A DNA stretch of 64,000 nucleotides from Lentzea indica. Lineage in GTDB: Bacteria; Actinomycetota; Actinomycetes; Mycobacteriales; Pseudonocardiaceae. Position numbers and translations under genes: made by a program. Positions 35,213 to 43,515 of this stretch are shown piece after piece. The notes under the pieces were generated by a model. The model searched no databases and was not told where the DNA came from. It saw only the letters and a program-made list of their open reading frames with translations. Each line of letters begins with the position of its first letter. Positions within the stretch are counted from its first letter, which is position 1. The stretch lies in the NCBI RefSeq assembly GCF_012184385.1, contig NZ_VSRL01000007.1, forward strand, positions 27,424 to 91,423. The letters are read 5' to 3'.

Positions 35213-36472
35213 GTGGCCGGGTGCGTCTTGTTGATCGCATCCGGCTTGCTCGCCATCGTGGTGCTCACTGTCGCCACGGGGTATTTCGTTGCTCAGGAGT
35301 TCGCGTACATGGCGGTCGATCGCGGCCGTCTGCGGCAGATGGCCGAGGCCGGCTCGAAGGCCGCCGACCGTGCCTACCGCGTGACTCAGAAGCTCTCCTT
35401 CATGCTGTCCGGCGCCCAGTTCGGCATCACGGTGACGGCGCTGCTCGTGGGTTACGTGGCCGAGCCGCTGCTCGGCACCGGTCTGGGCGTGCCGTTCTCC
35501 ATGGTGATCGCACTGGTCTTCGCGACCTTCGTGCAGATGGTGCTCGGTGAGCTGCTGCCGAAGAACCTCGCGATCGCGCGGCCAGAACGGCTGGCGCTGG
35601 CCCTCAGCTCCTCCACCCTCGTCTACCTCAAGATCGCCGGCCCGGTGATCCGGTTGTTCGACGCGGCCGCGAACAGGCTGCTGCGCGCGATCGGCATCGA
35701 GCCGGTCGAGGAACTGCCGCAGGGCGCGACACCCGAGGACCTCAAGCAGATCGTCGAGGACGCGGGGGAGCGGGGCCACCTCGACCCCGAGCTCACGCGG
35801 CTGCTGGAACACGGCATCGGGTTCCGTGAGCTCGTCGCGGAACAGGCGATGACGCCGCGCGTGAACGTCCACACAGTACGGTTCGATGATCCCGTCGCGC
35901 GCGTGGTCTCGTTGCTGGACACCGGAAACTCGCGGTTCCCCGTGGTCGGTGACGACCTCGACGACCTGCGCGGTGTCGTGGGCCTGGCCGAGGTGCTGAC
36001 GTTGACGCCCGAGGAGCGCTCCAACACAGCGATCGGGAAGATCTCCTCGCCGGCGCTGGTGGTGCCGGCGACGTTGCCACTGCCCGCCGTTCTGGAACGG
36101 CTGCGGACCGAACGACGCCAACTGGCGTGCGTGGTCGACGAGTTCGGCGGGTTCGCCGGCGTGATCTCGTTGGAGGACCTGGCGGAGGAGCTCGTCGGTG
36201 AGATCCACGACGAGGACGACCCGGTGGCCGACATGATCGAAAAGGTGGGCGACGACTGGCGTGTGCCCGGCCGCATGAGACTGGACGAGGTCGAGGACGC
36301 CACCGGCGTGGAGCTGCCTGCTGACGACTCGTACGGCACGGTGTCCGGCTTGGTGCTGCACCAGCTGGGCCGAGTGGCGCGAGCCGGCGACGAGATCGAG
36401 ATGAACGGCTTGCGGCTGGTGGTCACCACGGTGGCGCGCAACGTGCCGGACTCGGTGGTGCTGTCGCGATGA
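35213..36472 (+). CDS. CNNM/CorC-type transporter-like protein (hemolysin C family)
   Basis: A 419-residue membrane protein. Four membrane segments in the first 160 residues form the DUF21 domain (VATGYFVAQEFAYMAVDRGRL), then two CBS domains (AMTPRVNVHTVRFDD, SRFPVVGDDLDDLRGVVGL, CVVDEFGGFAGVISLEDLAEELVGEI) and a CorC_HlyC domain at the end. The family transports Mg2+ or other divalent ions. In most actinobacteria two such genes lie in tandem, and the next one starts here by ATGA overlap but is truncated. GTG start. Confidence 0.92.
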   Translation: MAGCVLLIASGLLAIVVLTVATGYFVAQEFAYMAVDRGRLRQMAEAGSKAADRAYRVTQKLSFMLSGAQFGITVTALLVGYVAEPLLGTGLGVPFSMVIALVFATFVQMVLGELLPKNLAIARPERLALALSSSTLVYLKIAGPVIRLFDAAANRLLRAIGIEPVEELPQGATPEDLKQIVEDAGERGHLDPELTRLLEHGIGFRELVAEQAMTPRVNVHTVRFDDPVARVVSLLDTGNSRFPVVGDDLDDLRGVVGLAEVLTLTPEERSNTAIGKISSPALVVPATLPLPAVLERLRTERRQLACVVDEFGGFAGVISLEDLAEELVGEIHDEDDPVADMIEKVGDDWRVPGRMRLDEVEDATGVELPADDSYGTVSGLVLHQLGRVARAGDEIEMNGLRLVVTTVARNVPDSVVLSR

Positions 36473-36594
36473 GCATCGTGATCTCCGTTGTGCTGCTCGC
36501 GTTGAACGGGTTCTTCGTCGCCGCCGAGTCTCGCCGCGTTGTTCAGCTGCTGGGGCCGATCGCCTCGGCCACCGCGACGGCGTCGTGGATGTAG
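36469..36594 (+). pseudogene. Remnant of a second CNNM/CorC-type gene (only the first 20 codons)
   Basis: The ATG at 36469 overlaps the stop of the preceding gene (ATGA). It encodes MSIVISVVLLALNGFFVAAE, exactly the first helix of the DUF21 family. From about 36530 the similarity stops and the frame runs into sequence antisense to the nucleoside hydrolase before a TAG at 36592-36594. The remainder (about 300 codons of a paired CNNM gene) is missing, so this is a truncated copy. Confidence 0.8.
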
Positions 36595-37247
36595 ATGCCG
36601 GTGTTCTCCGACCGGTTGGCCAGATACGCCCGGTAGGTGCCGGTGAGATTGCTCAGCACCGGGTCGACCTTGGCCAGGAACTCGGTGTCGGCGATGCACC
36701 GGTGCGTGAGGTTGAGCGGCACGACGATCGGGTTGCCCTTGCGGATCACCGTGCGCGCCGCGGCGGGGTCGGCCCAGAAGTTGAACTCGGCGCGCGCGGT
36801 CGTGTTGCCGAGGTCGAGCCCGCCACCCATGACGATCAGCCGGGGGAACTCGATGCCCGCGTCGAGCGCCTTGGCGATGTTGGTCTGCGGCCCGATGGCG
36901 ACGACCACCGTGTCCGGAGTGAGGCGCTCCCGGAAGAACCCGATGACGTCGTCCCCGAAGAGCTCGTGGTCGCTCTCGGGCAACGTGTGCGCCTGCCCGC
37001 CGAGCCCGTCCTCGCCGTGCACGTCCGCCGCCCCGCTCGGACCCTCCGCACCCCTCACCACCGGCACGTCGGTGCGGCCGAGGTGCGCCAGCAACCGCTG
37101 GGCGTTGCGGGTGGTGAGGTCGAGCGCGACGTTGCCGAACACCGTGGTGAGGCCTCGCAGGTCGACCTCGGGGCTGCGGGCAGCGAGCGCGATCGCGAAC
37201 GCGTCGTCCACGCCGGGGTCGGTGTCGATGATCAGAGGGATCGCCAT
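36543..37247 (-). CDS. Nucleoside hydrolase (IunH-type), C-terminally truncated
   Basis: A 234-residue inosine-uridine hydrolase. The metal-binding DTDPGVDDAFAIALA is at the N-terminus, the middle has VVAIGPQTNIAKAL and IVMGGGLD, and the catalytic IHDA is at about 220-223. Family members run about 310 residues. This one stops about 11 residues after the HDA at the same place where the CNNM remnant begins, so the last 80 or so residues were lost by deletion. Key catalytic residues remain, but stability of the fold is doubtful. It would split purine or pyrimidine nucleosides. Confidence 0.85.
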   Translation of the reverse strand: MAIPLIIDTDPGVDDAFAIALAARSPEVDLRGLTTVFGNVALDLTTRNAQRLLAHLGRTDVPVVRGAEGPSGAADVHGEDGLGGQAHTLPESDHELFGDDVIGFFRERLTPDTVVVAIGPQTNIAKALDAGIEFPRLIVMGGGLDLGNTTARAEFNFWADPAAARTVIRKGNPIVVPLNLTHRCIADTEFLAKVDPVLSNLTGTYRAYLANRSENTGIYIHDAVAVAEAIGPSS

Positions 37248-37259
37248 GCGTCCAGCTTG

Positions 37260-37511
37260 TCAGCGGAACGCCTCCGGCACGTTGTCGAGCTGGTCACCCA
37301 GCTCCCAGCCGTCCGGCCGCGCCTTGCGGTCGAACCACGGCGTGCCGTCGGCGATCCAGCGCTCGCGGTGGGCCCTGGCGGCCTCCGGCAGCGTGTCCTC
37401 GTAGCCGGCCTCGCACCCGCAGCAGCCGCAGATGTCGAACGACCCGTAGCCGTCCTCCCAGCGCACGCTGCCGTCCGACCATCCGCACACGCGGCAGCTC
37501 AGTTCCTTCAT
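37260..37511 (-). CDS. Small Cys-rich (CPCC-like) protein
   Basis: An 83-residue protein with a CRVCGW, a CGCCGCEAGYEDTLPEAARAH segment and a C-terminal helix. The pattern resembles the Cys-rich CPCC family, whose members have no known function but are probably zinc binding. It lies 12 bases upstream of the nucleoside hydrolase on the same strand, so both may be co-transcribed. Confidence 0.7.
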   Translation of the reverse strand: MKELSCRVCGWSDGSVRWEDGYGSFDICGCCGCEAGYEDTLPEAARAHRERWIADGTPWFDRKARPDGWELGDQLDNVPEAFR

Positions 37512-37541
37512 CGCCGACCAGCGTAGTTAAAGTCTTCGTTC

Positions 37542-38291
37542 ATGACTTCGATGTGGGGCGCTCCGGTGTGGACCCGATGGCGCCGGTCACGCCGCGATCC
37601 CATGCAGGCGCGCTTCCTCACGCTCGCCTCCCTGCGCTGGGTCCTGCGCCACCGCGCCTACACCCCCTGGTACCTCGTCAGGTACTGGCGGCTGCTGAAG
37701 TTCCGCCTGCTCAACCCGCACGTGGTGCTGCGCGGCATGGTGTTCTTCGGCAAACGCGTCGACGTGATGGCCCGCCCCGGCTACGGCCGCATGGAGATCG
37801 GGCGCTGGGTGCACATCGGCGACGGCAACGCCATCCGGTGCCACGAGGGGTCGCTGCGCATCGGCGACAAGGTCGTGTTCGGCAAGGACAACACGGTCAA
37901 CTGCTACCTCGACATCGAGATCGGCGCGTCGTCGCTGGTCGCGGACTGGGTGTACATCTGCGACTTCGACCACAAGACCGAGGACATCACCCTGCCGATC
38001 AAGGACCAGGGCATCGTGAAGTCGCCCGTCCGCATCGGGCCGGACTGCTGGCTCGGGGCCAAGGTGACCGTGCTGCGCGGTACTCGGGTCGGGCGCGGGT
38101 GTGTGCTGGGCGCGCATGCCGTGGTGCGCGGGGACTTCCCGGACTACAAGATCGCGGTCGGCGCGCCGGCACGGGTGGTGCGGGATCGGCGCGCCGACTA
38201 CGAGGCTGATGCTCAGCGCAGGGCGGACATCGCGGACATGGCCCGCAAGGCCAAGGAGGCGCTGGAGAAGTCGCTGGAGAACCAGAGTTGA
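37542..38291 (+). CDS. Left-handed beta-helix acyltransferase
   Basis: A 249-residue hexapeptide-repeat acetyl/acyltransferase. The helix shows GRMEIGRWVHIGDGNAIRCHEGSL, RIGDKVVFGKDNTVNCYLDIEIG and RVGRGCVLGAHAVVRGDFPDY. The last helix (RRADIADMARKAKEALEKSLE) is a coiled-coil-like extension. The N-terminus may start at 37542 or MQARF at 37602. The partner gene 38288 overlaps its stop by four bases (TTGA). Likely modifies a sugar or glycolipid near the polysaccharide gene block. Confidence 0.88.
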   Translation: MTSMWGAPVWTRWRRSRRDPMQARFLTLASLRWVLRHRAYTPWYLVRYWRLLKFRLLNPHVVLRGMVFFGKRVDVMARPGYGRMEIGRWVHIGDGNAIRCHEGSLRIGDKVVFGKDNTVNCYLDIEIGASSLVADWVYICDFDHKTEDITLPIKDQGIVKSPVRIGPDCWLGAKVTVLRGTRVGRGCVLGAHAVVRGDFPDYKIAVGAPARVVRDRRADYEADAQRRADIADMARKAKEALEKSLENQS

Positions 38292-38794
38292 TCGACCACG
38301 GGCGCGTGTACACCGCGGCTGAGCTGGCCGACGTGCCGCGGGAGCCCGGGGTCTACGTGTGGTTCTTCGACGAGATTCCGCCGGGTGTGCCGACCGATGG
38401 CTGCTACGAGAACGAGCACGGCACCGCGCTGTACGTCGGCATCGCGACGGTGAAGCGGACGCTGAGGTCCAGGCTGCGCAACCACTTCCGGGGCAACGCG
38501 TCCGGGTCCACGCTGCGCCTGACGCTCGGCTGTCATCTCGACCTGCCGTTGCGCCAGGTGGGGTCGCGGCTGACGTTCGGTGATCACGAACCTGTGGTGA
38601 GCACGTGGCTCGCGGAGCACGGTCGCGTCGCCTGCGTTGCCCGGCCGGACCCCGAGCCGCTCGAGCTCGAACTGCTCAGGTCCGGCCGGTTCCCGCTGAA
38701 CATCAAGGACAACCCGCACCCGTACGCGAAGTCGGTCAGCGAGCTGCGTGCCGCGGTCAGGTCAGCGGCGCGAGCTGCGGGCGCTTCGGCCTGA
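38288..38794 (+). CDS. GIY-YIG-type nuclease-like protein
   Basis: A 168-residue protein starting with TTG. GVYVWFFDEIPP is the GIY-like strand, TALYVGIATVKRTLRSRLRNHFRGN is the YIG strand with the catalytic-Arg helix, and the second half has EPLELELLRSGRFPLNIKDNPHPYA. Bacterial members of this type are small, mostly unstudied DNA or RNA nucleases. It overlaps the acyltransferase by four bases; the 3' end overlaps the convergent SGNH hydrolase by 38 bases. Confidence 0.8.
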   Translation: MIDHGRVYTAAELADVPREPGVYVWFFDEIPPGVPTDGCYENEHGTALYVGIATVKRTLRSRLRNHFRGNASGSTLRLTLGCHLDLPLRQVGSRLTFGDHEPVVSTWLAEHGRVACVARPDPEPLELELLRSGRFPLNIKDNPHPYAKSVSELRAAVRSAARAAGASA

Positions 38795-39512
38795 AGCCGT
38801 CGCCAGGCTGACGGCCGATCAACTTGTTGCGTGAGCGCGAGTAAGCGACCGGCAGAACCTGATCGCGCAGCCAGCGCCAGTGGTCCAGCACGGACGTAGG
38901 CGCGGCAGTCCCGTTCAGCGGCGCCATCCACGAGGTGTCGAACGGGATGTCCAGCGCTGACAACAGGTGTCCGGCCAACCGCCGATGCCCCAGCGACGAC
39001 AGGTGCAGTCGGTCCGGGCCGAAGTATCGCGAGTCCTGCACGCACTCGTCGTCCCACAAGTCGACCAAAATCGCGCCATAGCGCACCGCGGCGACGCGCA
39101 CGGCGTCGTTCAAGGCCTCGATGCGCGGACGCATGCGCCAGCCGAACGGCATCCGCTGCGAGATGTCGCTCAACGTGAAGACGGCGACGGTCGGCGCGAA
39201 CGACGTCACGGCGCGCACCATCGCGTCCACACGACGTGCGATTTCCGAAGCTGACGCGCCGGACATCACGTCGTTGCCGCCACCGAACACTGCAACGAGG
39301 TCAGGCTCCAACCTCGCCGCGGACGGCACCTGTTCCACCAGCATCTGGTCGAGGCGACGGCCGCGCACGCCCAGGTTGGCGTAGCGGAAGCCCGGCGCGT
39401 CCAGCACGGACGCGACGCGGTCCGCCCAGCCGCGGTATCGGCCGTCGGGGAGCAGGTCGTCCAGGCCCTCGGTGCAGCTGTCCCCGAGCGCCACGAAGCG
39501 TTGGTATTTCAT
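38757..39512 (-). CDS. SGNH/GDSL hydrolase
   Basis: A 251-residue esterase/acyltransferase. Block I is FVALGDSCTEGLDD (Ser in GDS), block III is VFGGGNDVMSG (Asn) and block V is DRLHLSSLGHRRLA (Asp-x-x-His). Enzymes of this fold include OctT (Rv2418c), which octanoylates the methylglucose lipopolysaccharide precursor in mycobacteria. Because the glucosyltransferase, branching enzyme and methyltransferase of that pathway lie directly next to it, a role in acylating the same polysaccharide is possible; this is inference. Confidence 0.88.
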   Translation of the reverse strand: MKYQRFVALGDSCTEGLDDLLPDGRYRGWADRVASVLDAPGFRYANLGVRGRRLDQMLVEQVPSAARLEPDLVAVFGGGNDVMSGASASEIARRVDAMVRAVTSFAPTVAVFTLSDISQRMPFGWRMRPRIEALNDAVRVAAVRYGAILVDLWDDECVQDSRYFGPDRLHLSSLGHRRLAGHLLSALDIPFDTSWMAPLNGTAAPTSVLDHWRWLRDQVLPVAYSRSRNKLIGRQPGDGFRPKRPQLAPLT

Positions 39513-39560
39513 TCAGTCCTCGGTCACCTGTTGTTCACGGGACCGGCGACTGTAGCGGAC

Positions 39561-40808
39561 TCAGGTGAACAAGTTGCCCGTAGCGATCTTGGGGCGGCCC
39601 AGGACGCGTGGTTCGCGCACCAAAGCCTTCTCGTAAACCGAAGCTGTGTCGGCGGCGATCGTGGCCCAGTTGAAGTCCGTGGCCAGACGGGCTTTGGCGG
39701 CGCGCGCACGGGCGGCAGCGGCCGTCGGATCGGACAGCACGTCACGTACGGCGCGCGCGAGTCCGTCCACGTCACCGGGGGTGAACGACAGGCCGGTCAC
39801 GCCGTCCAGCACGACCTCGCCGAGCCCGCCCGCGGTCGACGCGACCAGAGGTGTTCCTGCGGCCGCGGCCTCCAGGGCCACGATCCCGAAGGGCTCGTAG
39901 CGGGAAGGCAAGACCACCGCGTTGGCGGCTGTGAGCAACGCCGCAAGAGACCTGTCGGAGAGATGGCCGACGAACTCCACGGCACGCAGCACGCGATGCT
40001 TGCGCGCCTGCTCCTGCAGCCACTCGGTTTGCGAACCGCCGCCGGCCACGACGACTCGCGTGCCGCGGAAAGCACGGCGGATCCGGGGGAGTGCGGCGAT
40101 CAGGTCCTGGATGCCCTTCTCCCACTCGATGCGGCCGAAGAAGAGCAGCAACGGATCGCCGTGCGGCGAGTAGGCACGCCGGGCAGCGCCGACGTCCGCC
40201 GCCCGCACCCGCCAGCCACCCGGCTCGATGCCGTTGTGCAGCACGGAAACGTCAGCGGTGTCCACTTCGAACAGATGCGCCACCTCGCGGCGCATCGCGG
40301 ACGAGCACGTGATCAGAGAATCGGCGCGGTTCGCGAGCCACCACTCCACCGAGTGAACCTGCTGGTTCAACGGGTGCGACAGCCAGCCGGAGTGCCGCCC
40401 GGCCTCGGTCGCGTGGATGGTCGCCACCAGCGGTACGCCGAAAGCTTCCGCCAACGCCACAGCCGGATGCGTGACGAGCCAGTCGTGCGCGTGCACGACG
40501 TCGGGGCGCCACGAACCGAGAGCCAGACCTGCGCGCGTCATCGCGTGACCCATCGCGAGGGTCCACGCCACGAGGTCCTTCTCGAACACCAGGTGCGCGG
40601 GATCCTCGGCGACGCGGATCAGCCGCACGCCCTCGCTCTCCACGTCCACCGTCGGGTGTGTGATCGCGTCGGTGCCGGACGGCTGACGGCACAGCACGAC
40701 GACGTCGTGCCCCTGCGCGGCCAGCTGTGTCGCGAGCGCGTGGACGTGCCTGCCCAGCCCGCCGACGACCACCGGCGGGTACTCCCACGACAACATCAGC
40801 ACGCGCAT
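39561..40808 (-). CDS. GT4 alpha-1,4-glucosyltransferase (Rv3032-like)
   Basis: A 415-residue retaining glycosyltransferase. The N-terminus VLMLSWEYPPVVVGGLGRHVHAL matches the start of mycobacterial Rv3032. The nucleotide-sugar motif is LLLFFGRIEWEKGIQDLI and the E-x7-E region is EPFGIVALEAAAAGTPLV. In M. tuberculosis, Rv3032 elongates the alpha-1,4-glucan of methylglucose lipopolysaccharide. It lies 4 bases downstream of the GH57 gene, same strand, so they form an operon. Cytosolic. Confidence 0.93.
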   Translation of the reverse strand: MRVLMLSWEYPPVVVGGLGRHVHALATQLAAQGHDVVVLCRQPSGTDAITHPTVDVESEGVRLIRVAEDPAHLVFEKDLVAWTLAMGHAMTRAGLALGSWRPDVVHAHDWLVTHPAVALAEAFGVPLVATIHATEAGRHSGWLSHPLNQQVHSVEWWLANRADSLITCSSAMRREVAHLFEVDTADVSVLHNGIEPGGWRVRAADVGAARRAYSPHGDPLLLFFGRIEWEKGIQDLIAALPRIRRAFRGTRVVVAGGGSQTEWLQEQARKHRVLRAVEFVGHLSDRSLAALLTAANAVVLPSRYEPFGIVALEAAAAGTPLVASTAGGLGEVVLDGVTGLSFTPGDVDGLARAVRDVLSDPTAAAARARAAKARLATDFNWATIAADTASVYEKALVREPRVLGRPKIATGNLFT

Positions 40809-40812
40809 CCCG

Positions 40813-42276
40813 TTACCTCATTCCTCGCGCGTCCAGATGCCCGAACGGGCCGTCTGCCGCGCGGAGCTCCGCCGCCCTCGCATGTCCACGACCGTGCCGC
40901 GCCAGCGCCGCGAGTTCGCTGAAACGATCGCTGTGAATCTTCGCGCGGTAGCGGGCGTAGTCGGCGGCCGAGTCCTTGGTGACCATGAAGGCCCAGTCGC
41001 TCGACAACGCCAGCAACGCCTCGCGCACCGCCTGGTCCAGCACCGGATCCCTCACGTCGGACGAGAAGTCCAGTCCCAGCAGTTCCTTTTGCACCAACTC
41101 GTTCAACGACACGATGTCCGACACCTGCGCGCCGTCCCACACCCGCCAGTCCTTGCCACTGCCCCAGGACGACGACGGCAGCTCGACCGGCGCACCCACG
41201 TGCCCTGCCTCGACCGCGCCACGCAACGTCGTCACGCGCACGCCCGCTTCCGGCAGCGCGCGCAGCACAGCTTCCAGCCACAAGGGACCTTCGTGCCACC
41301 AGTGTCCGTAAAGCTCGGTGTCGTACGCCGCCACGACCATCCCGCCGTCGATCGCCCGCAACCGCCGCACGACTGTCTCGACGAAGTCCTGGACGTGCCG
41401 ATCGAGGGCCTCGCGCGCCAGCAACGGGTCGTACGGCCGCTTGTCCTCCGGCGCCACGTTCTTGCCGGTGACCCGCGACGGCTTCAAGCCCGTCGGGTGG
41501 TCGTAGGTGTGAAAATCCCGGTACGCGGCGTCGCCCGGATAGCCGACCTTCGGCGACCAGACGCGGTACGAGACTTCGAGATCACGCCCGAACGCCAGGA
41601 CGTCCGACGATCCGACGGGGTGCGCGGACGAGGTGTCGCCGTGCAGCGCCGGCCCGTCCACCATGAACCGCCGGATGCCCGCCGCCGCGTAACCGGTCTC
41701 CATGCCGGGCGAGTAACCGCATTCCGGCGCCCAGATGCCTTCTGGGGCGCGGCCGATCCGCAGCGCGGTGTCGTCCAAACCGGTCCGCAACGCGAAGGAA
41801 CGCACCCGAGGATCCAGCAACGGCTGAAAGGGGTGCGTCGCCGGCCCGCCGAGCAGCTCGATCGTCGAAGTGTCCACAAGGGACCGCAGGACGGGCGAGA
41901 ACCCGTGGCGCCAATGGGTTTCGAACTGATCCAACGCCCAGGAGGACGCGCGGTGCTCGTAAGCGGACAGCTCGCGCAGCCGTTCCCCGGCGTGATGCGA
42001 GCGCAGGTGCCAGTTGCCGAGCCAGTCGTGCGCGCCCCGTAAGCAGTACGGGTCGTCGAGCTGCGCGGCCAGGATCGGCGTGACGCCGAGCGTCAGGACG
42101 TCCTCACGGCCCTCGTCGGCGAACCGGCGGAGCATGTCCACGATGGGCATATAGGAGTGCGCCCACGCCTGGTAGAGCCACTCCTCGCCGACCGGCCACG
42201 CGCCGTGATGCGCGAGCCAGGGCAGATGGCTGTGCAGGACCAGGCAGAACGTTCCCTCGACGGGCTTGGCAGTCAC
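40813..42276 (-). CDS. GH57 1,4-alpha-glucan branching enzyme (Rv3031-like)
   Basis: A 487-residue glycoside hydrolase family 57 enzyme. It starts with LVLHSHLPWLAHHG; the nucleophile Glu is in GIWAPECGYSPGMETGY and the acid/base Asp in AAYDTELYGHWWHEGP. The C-terminal domain DLA.. ends with helices. In M. tuberculosis, Rv3031 introduces branches into the methylglucose polysaccharide. The GTG at 42276 overlaps the methyltransferase stop (GTGA), so translation is coupled. Earlier in-frame residues are not family-like. Confidence 0.92.
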   Translation of the reverse strand: MTAKPVEGTFCLVLHSHLPWLAHHGAWPVGEEWLYQAWAHSYMPIVDMLRRFADEGREDVLTLGVTPILAAQLDDPYCLRGAHDWLGNWHLRSHHAGERLRELSAYEHRASSWALDQFETHWRHGFSPVLRSLVDTSTIELLGGPATHPFQPLLDPRVRSFALRTGLDDTALRIGRAPEGIWAPECGYSPGMETGYAAAGIRRFMVDGPALHGDTSSAHPVGSSDVLAFGRDLEVSYRVWSPKVGYPGDAAYRDFHTYDHPTGLKPSRVTGKNVAPEDKRPYDPLLAREALDRHVQDFVETVVRRLRAIDGGMVVAAYDTELYGHWWHEGPLWLEAVLRALPEAGVRVTTLRGAVEAGHVGAPVELPSSSWGSGKDWRVWDGAQVSDIVSLNELVQKELLGLDFSSDVRDPVLDQAVREALLALSSDWAFMVTKDSAADYARYRAKIHSDRFSELAALARHGRGHARAAELRAADGPFGHLDARGMR

Positions 42277-43001
42277 GCGCGCACCGCCACGGCCACGAGA
42301 TCGAGCGACGTGTCCATGTCCTCGGAGGTGATGTCGAAGTCCTGCACCGTCACCGACTCCACAGCCTCCTTCAGCTCGGCCGACCACGGCGCACCGGACA
42401 GGGCGACCTCGACCTGTGCGTTGATGATCTGTCCGTTCAGGAGACTGTCAAGCCTCTTCCCGTGACGCAGCCCTGTCAGTTCGTCAACGCGGAAACCAGC
42501 CTCGCGCAGCATCTCGTCCAGTTCGGACGGTGCGAGCTCCCTGGTGTGGAACGGGTTGAGCGGTGTGTCCTGGCCGGGTGAGAACGTCAACCTGTTCGGC
42601 GTCGTCACGATGAGCGTCCCGCCGGGACGCAGCACCCGCCTGCACTCCGCCAGGAAACCCTCCTGGTCCCACAGGTGTTCGATGACCTGCAGGTTCGCCA
42701 CCACGTCCACGCTGCCGTCGCGCAACGGGAGCGTCGCGAGGTTCCCGCGCAGCACGTCGAGCTGCGGGTACGCGCGGGCCACGTGCTGCGAGGTCAGCTC
42801 GTCGTAGTCGAGCGCGATCACCCGTCGCGCGACCGTGCGGATCAGCTGGGCGCCGTAGCCCTCACCGCAGCCCGCCTCCAGCACGACCGCGTCCGCGCAG
42901 TGTCCGATGAGGTGCAGATACGCCGCCTCGTGGCGCCGAAACCAATAATTCTCTTCGGCGATACCGGGCACAGTGCGTTCGCCGGTCAGGGGGAGGGTCA
43001 C
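42273..43001 (-). CDS. SAM-dependent methyltransferase (Rv3030-like)
   Basis: A 242-residue class I methyltransferase: VLEAGCGEGYGAQLI is motif I, RVIALDYDE is motif II, and PLRDGSVDVVANLQVIEHL plus RPGGTLIVTTPNR give the following motifs. It sits in the same order as Rv3030 before the GH57 and GT4 genes. In mycobacteria, Rv3030 is assigned to methylation of the glucose chain. Specificity for glucose is inferred from synteny. The upstream membrane-protein stop is 10 bases away. Confidence 0.9.
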   Translation of the reverse strand: MTLPLTGERTVPGIAEENYWFRRHEAAYLHLIGHCADAVVLEAGCGEGYGAQLIRTVARRVIALDYDELTSQHVARAYPQLDVLRGNLATLPLRDGSVDVVANLQVIEHLWDQEGFLAECRRVLRPGGTLIVTTPNRLTFSPGQDTPLNPFHTRELAPSELDEMLREAGFRVDELTGLRHGKRLDSLLNGQIINAQVEVALSGAPWSAELKEAVESVTVQDFDITSEDMDTSLDLVAVAVRA

Positions 43002-43011
43002 GCCCGCCAGG

Positions 43012-43359
43012 TTACTTGTCAGTAGTGCGCCTGCGAACTACCTGGTGCGCGATGGCGACGGCGACACCGGTCGCCGCGAGGAACGCGGTCATCGCAGGGC
43101 TCATGTACTTCGACAGGCTCGGCGCCTCGCTCGGCCCTGTGAGCCAGAGCGTCAGCGGGGTGGCGTAGGCCAGCGTGAGGGCCCCTGTCCACCACCGCAG
43201 TGCCCGGGAACGGTGGTCGCGCAGGCTCGCGATGAGCACGACGGCGATCGGAATCCCCGAGATCAGGCCGAACTTGCCGATGACGAGGACCGGAACGGCC
43301 CAGGCCGCGACGAGGGTCGACGTCGACGGGTGGGCGGAGGTGCGGGTGGTGGCGGACAT
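43012..43359 (-). CDS. Small four-helix membrane protein
   Basis: A 115-residue protein with hydrophobic helices at about residues 17-45, 58-75 and 85-105. Nothing in it matches a known domain. ATG at 43359 has GGAGA 6 bases before. It lies 10 bases upstream of the methyltransferase, so they could be one transcript, but the AT-rich promoter and TetR sites in front suggest a separate stress gene. Confidence 0.72.
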   Translation of the reverse strand: MSATTRTSAHPSTSTLVAAWAVPVLVIGKFGLISGIPIAVVLIASLRDHRSRALRWWTGALTLAYATPLTLWLTGPSEAPSLSKYMSPAMTAFLAATGVAVAIAHQVVRRRTTDK

Positions 43360-43390
43360 GATCTCTCCATTCGTTATGGCCAGTCGCTGT

Positions 43391-43479
43391 AGTTATAACC
43401 TCTAACTGTTGTGACAGCATGAAGCTAGAGTGCGGCCAGGGTGGATGTCAATAACGAACGTGAGAGGGTCTAACTAGAC
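43391..43479. promoter_or_regulatory. Candidate TetR operators upstream of the membrane/TetR gene pair
   Basis: AGTTA at 43391-43395 and TAACT at 43403-43407 flank a 7-base centre and contain the inner palindrome GTTATAAC. A second palindrome, GTCTA-AC-TAGAC, is at 43468-43479. Both lie between the divergent membrane gene (start 43359) and the TetR gene (start 43516). Their half-sites differ, so only one may be the true operator. Confidence 0.5.
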
Positions 43480-43515
43480 TGTGATGGTGTCACGCGGATC
43501 AGGGAGGACTGGCTG

